Assembly: GCA_032988165.1 (NCBI GenBank)
Contig: JANTQF010000076.1
Coordinates: 62,001-126,000 of the forward strand
Reading direction: 5' to 3'
DNA from: Emmonsiellopsis sp. PD_33
Lineage: Eukaryota > Ascomycota > Eurotiomycetes > Onygenales > Ajellomycetaceae
DNA: 64,000 bases
Program-made: the position numbers and the translations under genes
The notes under the pieces: generated by a model
The model's database searches: none
What the model saw: the letters and a program-made list of their open reading frames with translations, nothing else
Told to the model about the DNA's origin: nothing
Shown: piece by piece, positions 59,045 to 64,000 of the stretch
Numbering within the stretch: the first letter of the stretch is position 1
Layout of the letters: every line of letters starts with the position of its first letter

Positions 59045-59632
59045 ATGTCGGTGCCCAAGAGTCCGTTTCGCAAATTCCCCAAACTAAACGTCCCCAAACA
59101 GCCCAGCCTCTTCATCGGCTTCAACCCTGAGAACATATTCTCCTACCGCGCATTCCGCCATATCGAACCCAAGTCCCTTAGCCCTCTGTACTTCAAACTC
59201 AGAGACCAGTTCAACCAGCGGGAAAAGGACATTCTCTGGTGGAATGTGATGACGCATGCGGAAGCGAACAAGAGGTTCAGCAAGGTGGTGCGGAGCTGGA
59301 TGGCCAGGCGGACGCGGAACGCATTTGGTCATGCGCTGATGCAGTTCGGCTATGATCAGGATGGGAAGAGACAGTTGCAACCTGCTGCTGATGGGTCGGG
59401 GATGCAGACACAGACACAGACACGGCCGCAGGAGCAGGAGCTGCCGGAGCGGTTGGTCGGGACCCTGGAGCTCCAGGTGCGGGCTATGGTGAGGATCCGG
59501 GAATATGAGAGACTCGTGGATGATTGTGGGTTGGTCGTTGAGTCGATTATTAGGTATCAGAAGGCATTGGAACAGCAGAAGGGTGGAGGGTGGAGTCCTG
59601 GCAAATCGAGTCACCGGCGCGGCAACCCGTAG
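59045..59632 (+). CDS. Unrecognised 195-aa basic protein
   Basis: A single exon starting at ATG 59045 (context GAGCCATGTC). The frame is open further upstream, but the N-terminus MSVPKSPFRKFPKLNVPKQP, basic and without acids, looks like a natural start and could be a mitochondrial presequence. The central part (residues about 45-110) is strongly charged and helical (YFKLRDQFNQREKDILWWNV, SWMARRTRNAFGHALMQFGY). A Q/T-rich spacer follows, then a second helical block (LELQVRAMVRIREYERLVDD). I do not recognise the family. A mitochondrial matrix or ribosome-associated role is possible but is only inferred from composition. Codon use and the position beside eIF1A suggest a conserved gene. Confidence 0.7.
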   Translation: MSVPKSPFRKFPKLNVPKQPSLFIGFNPENIFSYRAFRHIEPKSLSPLYFKLRDQFNQREKDILWWNVMTHAEANKRFSKVVRSWMARRTRNAFGHALMQFGYDQDGKRQLQPAADGSGMQTQTQTRPQEQELPERLVGTLELQVRAMVRIREYERLVDDCGLVVESIIRYQKALEQQKGGGWSPGKSSHRRGNP

Positions 59633-60030
59633 GACGGTCCTCGATTTTTCATGGAGTTTGGTGACGGCTCGGCCTGAAACAAAACCCTCTCACGGTCTAT
59701 ATCAATGCTACGAGTATGCGTCGGGGTGGATTTCCATGCTTCGTCAAATGGATACAAAGGTAAAGTACAAGCCGTTCTAGGCCACATTCATGACGGTGTT
59801 CCTGAACCAAGGCTAATTTCTTATTCATTTGCAGCCTTCCGTTCCATTTATCTTATATATGTACAGATGTAATCGCAAAGCAGGCATCAACCATTACCCT
59901 GTCCACGAGATCCTCGTCATATGTCGAAACGCTAGCCATTCAAAATTCTGTCGGGGGAGTCGAGACGTATACGAACTGGCAGGCATCGGCGGAAATCACG
60001 AAGTACCGACATCCAACAACATACAATCCA
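59633..60030. other. Intergenic, convergent 3' ends
   Basis: 0.4 kb between the 195-aa protein (+) and the 70-aa protein (-). Nothing further is seen. Confidence 0.6.
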
Positions 60031-60339
60031 TCACTTATTGAGTTCCTTCATGCGGGCTTCAATTTCCTCCCTCGGGACCCTTGGTGGCATCTCTCCTAGG
60101 ATATATAAGATATATTGTTAGCACCAGAAGCGACCGGCGTCCGACATTAGTTCCTATGCATTGGGTATATGTGTCTAAGACTGGGACTAACCCTCTGGGA
60201 TCTGCGGGCCCTTGGATATGAAGTCCTGCGCGGTAGGCTTTGGCTTGTCACCGCCTGCTCCGCTCTTTGCTGCGGAATCCCCTTGGCCCTGGCCCGACTT
60301 CGCGGATTGGGGCTGGTTGGTGGTGGGCTGGGTGGGCAT
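60031..60339 (-). CDS. Small 70-aa two-exon protein, function unknown
   Basis: Minus-strand exons 60192-60339 and 60031-60095. The intron (60096-60191) has a GTTAGT donor, a GCTAAC branch and a CCTAG acceptor. The product starts MPTQPTTNQPQSAKSGQGQG (low-complexity Q/S/G), followed by a compact-looking second half: PTAQDFISKGPQIPEGEMPP, then VPREEIEARMKELNK. The second half resembles short conserved fungal proteins with a DFISKGPQIP-type motif, as far as I recall. It has no membrane segment or signal peptide, and no function is known to me. The splice closes the frame exactly at TGA after ELNK, which supports the model. Confidence 0.7.
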
Positions 60340-61285
60340 GATGGACAGCGGGAATCTGGATACAGTTGTGGGAGGCGGGTATATGAGATCGTATTTGGAG
60401 ATTGGATGCGAGAACTCGAGCTATCCGGATGATCTGGGGTGTTGATGGGGAACAGAAAAACCAGTGATGTTGAGGGAAGCATCAGGCAGCCTTATTATCA
60501 TCCCCAATATATACATTGCCCAGGAAGTTGCCATTGGTTCCGATGACATCACCTCGCTCACTGCAGCAGGAATGTGAATGCAACCACGGCCAAACCTGCC
60601 AACCAGACCAGTCTGGATTATTATCCATTGGATAATTGTCTGCTTTCTTCTCTTGCATGTTTAATATGAGTATTACCTACGCATTCATCCTCCGTGTATT
60701 GGCATGGGATAGCACATTAATGCCCACCACAGTAGACATTCACAATCAGACACAACCTGTCAAATACCAACAAAAAGGACAAAGGTATTGCCCTCCCAAT
60801 AATTGTAGCATTATGCACTCTTTTACACTCTTTTACACTCTTTAAATAGATCTTTTGTATTGCGTGGTGTTCTCGCAACTGTGAGCCGGGGCTTGGCGCG
60901 CGGACTCGCCTCACGTAATCCGATCTGCTTGTGTCTGCGCCTGTCAACATCATCCTCACCACCGCAGTCTGCCTCGATCTGCCTCCTCTGCCACCGTCTG
61001 CTCCCAGTCCACGAGTTACTGCTTCTGCACGCCCTGGCTCCCCGTGGGTGCTGCCCATCCATTCTATACTCGCCGCTATCTCTAATCCCGCCGTAGCCGC
61101 CTTGCTCGCGTGCAGTGCTCGTTCGTATCCGACCCTCGCCCGCCACCAACGCCGCTTCTCTGTTCTCCGCCAGCTGTCCGGATCGACTGATAGAGCCCCA
61201 GCAATGAGTTTATCAGCTGTCTAATACCACCAAGGCTGCCTCTATCTCCGTTGGAAACTACCGCCCCTCCGCTCACCCCGCGACC
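60340..61285. other. Upstream region of LAS17, pyrimidine-rich
   Basis: 0.95 kb between divergent starts. It contains three tandem ACTCTTTTAC units at about 60816-60845 and a long C/T-rich leader (60940-61280) before the LAS17 ATG. No gene is seen. Confidence 0.55.
60816..60845 (+). repeat. Tandem 10-mer ACTCTTTTAC, three units
   Basis: Two exact units and a third ending TTTAA, upstream of LAS17. Confidence 0.75.
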
Positions 61286-63376
61286 ATGCCCTCCATCCTC
61301 TCGGATGCAGATAAAGAAACCGTCAGGCGGACTGTGCCCAAGCCCGCGAACAAGATCCTCGCAGTCGCCGTTGCGCGCCTCTACGTAGCATACCCCAACC
61401 CGCAGAGATGGACTTATACCGGGCTGCAGGGAGCTGCGGTTCTTGCCAATGATCTGGTCGGCCATACGTTTTGGATTAAGCTGGTAGATGTTTCGGTAAG
61501 ATTGACAGATGAGCCGCAGCCTCCGCTTTGACCGCGGCACCCATATAGCTAACCGCTCACTTTTATTCCACAGCCTTCTAGTAGAGGCGTCGTATGGGAC
61601 CAGGAAATATACGACAGCTTCGCCTATAACCAAGACCGGACCTTTTTCCATACCTTCGAGCTCGAGGACTGTCTGGCCGGGCTATCTTTCTCGGACGAAA
61701 AAGAGGCAAAGACCTTTCTGAAGAAGGTACAGGAGCGGGAAAAGAGCGCAAGCAAAGAGACCAAGGCTACGCCGTTTGCGTCTGCTCGTGGCCAGGGCCC
61801 TGCTCCCATAACGAACAGCAAAAGCCACCACCGCTTCGGACTCGGCAGCCTACTTGGCCACCGGTCCTCCTCCGCCCATACCCCGCCCGCTCCCGCCGAG
61901 TCCATTTTACCCCCTAGGCCTCCACCTCCGACTACACCTGAGCTTCCGGCTACTCAAACACGGAAACTGTCGCCCTTGGATACCGTTGATCCGTCATGGA
62001 AGGGCTTGCTGGATGAGTTGCTTGAGATGGGGATTACGGAGGATCAAATTGCGGAGAATTCGGATTTTATCAAGTCATACATTGAACAGAAACAGCGGGC
62101 TGCGGAGGTTGATGGTGCCTCAGAGGAGCCAGAGCCCCAAAGGAGAGCCAAAGCTCCACCGCCTCCGCCCCCACCCACCGCACCACCTCCATCCAAACTG
62201 AGCCCACAGAACACGGGCAGGAGGGGTGCTCCTCCACCACCACCTCCAAGCCGACGAGCTCGTCCAGAAGCACCTCCTTCACCTCCTCCTCCTCGTGAAC
62301 CCTCCCCGCCGCCTCGAGAGCCCTCACCGGTTCGTCCACGGTTTAAGGCACCCCCTCCCCTTGCGGACGCCGGAAAATACGCACATACGTCCGCACCAAG
62401 TCCTCCTGCGCGAAATAGGGCCGCCTCGGGTGCCAATGCTGGACCTCCTCCCCCTCCACGACCACCAAAAACTCCAGTCAATGACGATGTACCTAGATAT
62501 GGTGTTCCTCCCCCACTTCCTGGCGAGCGAAAGGTGTCGGCACCTCTGCCAACCCTCCCAAGTCGCAATCCTGTTCTTCCACCCCGTCGCGAAGTGAGCC
62601 CGGGCCTACCGCCCGCATTACCCCCGAAGACTCCTCATGCGCCTTCACCCGGTCCCCCACCTCCACCTCCGCGCGCTCAACCTTCACCCCCTATGCCACC
62701 TCCGCCACCGGCACCCGCTCCGCGACCAACGCGTCAACCACCGCCCCCATCATTCGCTCCTGTACCACCTCCACCTCCCCCCCCGTCTGCCAGTGCTGCT
62801 CCCCCTCCCCCTCCACCCCCACCTCCACCACCCGCTCCTACCAGCGCTGTCCCCCCACCTCCTCCCCCACCGGTCAGTTCTGGTCCTCCACCACCGCCTC
62901 CACCTCCTATGGGCGGTGCCCCTCCTCCACCTCCTCCACCTCCCGTTGGTGGCGGCCCTCCGCCGCCTCCGCCTCCGCCTGGTGTTTCCAGCCCACCAAC
63001 TGCCCCTCCACCTCCACCAGCGCCCGCCCGGAACGGGGTCGCCCCTCGCGCTGCGGCGTTGCCAAAGCCTGCAGCAGGCAAAGACGATCTGCTCGCATCC
63101 ATTCGTGCGGGTACTGGGTTACGGAAGGTCCAGGACTCCGAAAAACGCGACCGAAGTGGCGCATTGGTCCCTGGGGGGGCCACTGATACGCCCTCGTCAC
63201 CAGCGTCCACGGCCAATGACCCGAGTGGGATGTTAGGATCTCTACAGGCAGCATTGAATAAACGGAAGCAGAAAGTCAGCGGTAGCGGTATGTTTGTCTC
63301 TTGTTCCGGTCCTTTTGTTTTATATCCGTGACTAACCAATTCTCCAGATGACGAAAAGTCTGATGATGAATGGTGA
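61286..63376 (+). CDS. LAS17: WASP-family actin nucleation promoter (Las17/Bee1)
   Basis: Exons 61286-61495, 61574-63287, 63348-63376 give 650 aa. The N-terminal WH1 domain (about 15-125) shows ILAVAVARLYVAYPNPQRWT, FWIKLVD, VVWDQEIYDSF, FFHTFELEDCLAGLSF. A region at about 195-235 (WKGLLDELLEMGITEDQIA) fits the GBD-like helix. Residues about 245-560 are dominated by long proline runs that bind SH3 proteins and profilin. The C-terminus has a WH2 actin-binding motif (DDLLASIRAGTGLRKV, about 574-589) and an acidic Arp2/3-binding tail, DDEKSDDEW, encoded by a separate 29-nt exon. It activates Arp2/3 at endocytic sites and hyphal tips. That last exon is easily missed but functionally essential in the family. 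Confidence 0.95.
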
Positions 63377-63912
63377 TCGAGCTTATCCCGATAGCATTGT
63401 TTAATTATTCATAAACAGCATATACTGCGTCATTGCGTCCTCTACGAGCTACGCGCACGCTGGGCGGTTGTTGTTTTGCGTCCCTGGGTACTAGTACCTA
63501 CCATAGTTTTGGCTTAGGCAGGGGGTGGCTATCTACTGGGTTGAATTGAATTGGGCGATTGAAATTTTTGTAGGAAATACCCAATGGGATCTTTAGAGTC
63601 TTCGCTAGCCAAACAATATTAGCTCGTGATAAACTGGAGAAACCGGTTTTCTTATTACTTGTCCGACTTTGAATAAATGAATGTCGTCTCCAACGGGGAA
63701 AACCCGGAAAATACTTGTTCCGCCCGACAAAAATTGACTTCACAAAAAAGCATATCTCAAGATCCCATCAGACGCGGCGGTTGACGGCAGTCCAGATACA
63801 ACAAACCAATTCCGTCCAGCTCTCTCCGCCATGCCCACGCCCCTCATTACAAGCAAGATCCAGTCGTCCCTCGTTTAGCCGCCGGAATCCCCCCACACTT
63901 GGAGGGTGAGAG
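63377..63912. other. Intergenic, downstream of LAS17
   Basis: 0.54 kb. No gene or repeat is recognised. The last 100 bp probably hold the promoter and leader of the gene cut by the right edge. Confidence 0.55.
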
Positions 63913-64000
63913 ATGGTGTCCCCATCATCGCTCAAACCAACAGCCGCGCCCTCCGCAAATCTCCTCCGCTTTCTGCGCTCCCAGTCCGAACCCATCTCTT
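63913..64000 (+). CDS. Start of a gene cut by the right edge
   Basis: ATG at 63913 opens a frame of 29 codons to the window end: MVSPSSLKPTAAPSANLLRF, then LRSQSEPI. Rich in S, A, L and R without acidic residues until late, it resembles a mitochondrial presequence. The gene cannot be identified from this fragment. Confidence 0.4.
   Translation, partial: MVSPSSLKPTAAPSANLLRFLRSQSEPIS

Noticed and set aside
60147..60482. 111-codon minus-strand frame rich in S, P and R
   Set aside because: Overlaps the first exon of the spliced 70-aa protein in another frame; the spliced model has better ends and protein character.
62734..63339. 201-codon glycine-rich minus-strand frame
   Set aside because: Antisense of the LAS17 polyproline-coding region, so glycine runs are automatic.

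Overview
The window looks like nuclear DNA of a filamentous ascomycete, probably a Eurotiomycete (Eurotiales-like). Genes are split by short introns (mostly 48-160 bp) with GT..AG ends and CTAAC-type branch points. The housekeeping genes (CHS5, XPF/RAD1, eIF1A, LAS17/WASP) are typical of Pezizomycotina. The genus is an inference; no rRNA or other diagnostic marker is present. All exon joins were made by hand from splice signals and frame continuity, and each model closes in frame.

1-31 kb: an unidentified gene cut by the left edge; a putative small secreted protein; an Erv2-type sulfhydryl oxidase; a siderophore-iron transporter; an AA9 lytic polysaccharide monooxygenase (LPMO); a membrane-anchored tyrosinase with an altered copper-B motif; a DHA1 drug:H+ antiporter; a 4.8-kb gene-poor stretch; then an aldehyde dehydrogenase, a short-chain dehydrogenase and an acyl/aryl-CoA ligase. 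The dehydrogenase and the ligase are divergent, and both end in peroxisomal-type tripeptides. A GH5_7 beta-mannanase and a kelch-repeat membrane glycoprotein follow.

31-36.8 kb: an AT-rich, gene-poor accessory segment. It holds a complete 368-bp hAT-type MITE with a perfect 8-bp target duplication, a small DUF4345 membrane protein, telomere-like TTAGGG-rich sequence and a decayed MFS transporter.

36.8-49.5 kb: an extracellular degradation block: S10 serine carboxypeptidase, GH131 glucanase, two convergent AA9 LPMOs, and a cellobiose dehydrogenase (CDH) divergent from the second LPMO. CDH is the known electron donor of AA9 enzymes, so this is a donor-acceptor gene group.

51.5-64 kb: a conserved housekeeping block: CHS5 and XPF/RAD1 (divergent), eIF1A and an unrecognised 195-aa protein (divergent), a 70-residue two-exon protein, LAS17/WASP, and the first codons of a gene cut by the right edge. 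I saw no rRNA gene, tRNA gene, CRISPR array or phage feature.
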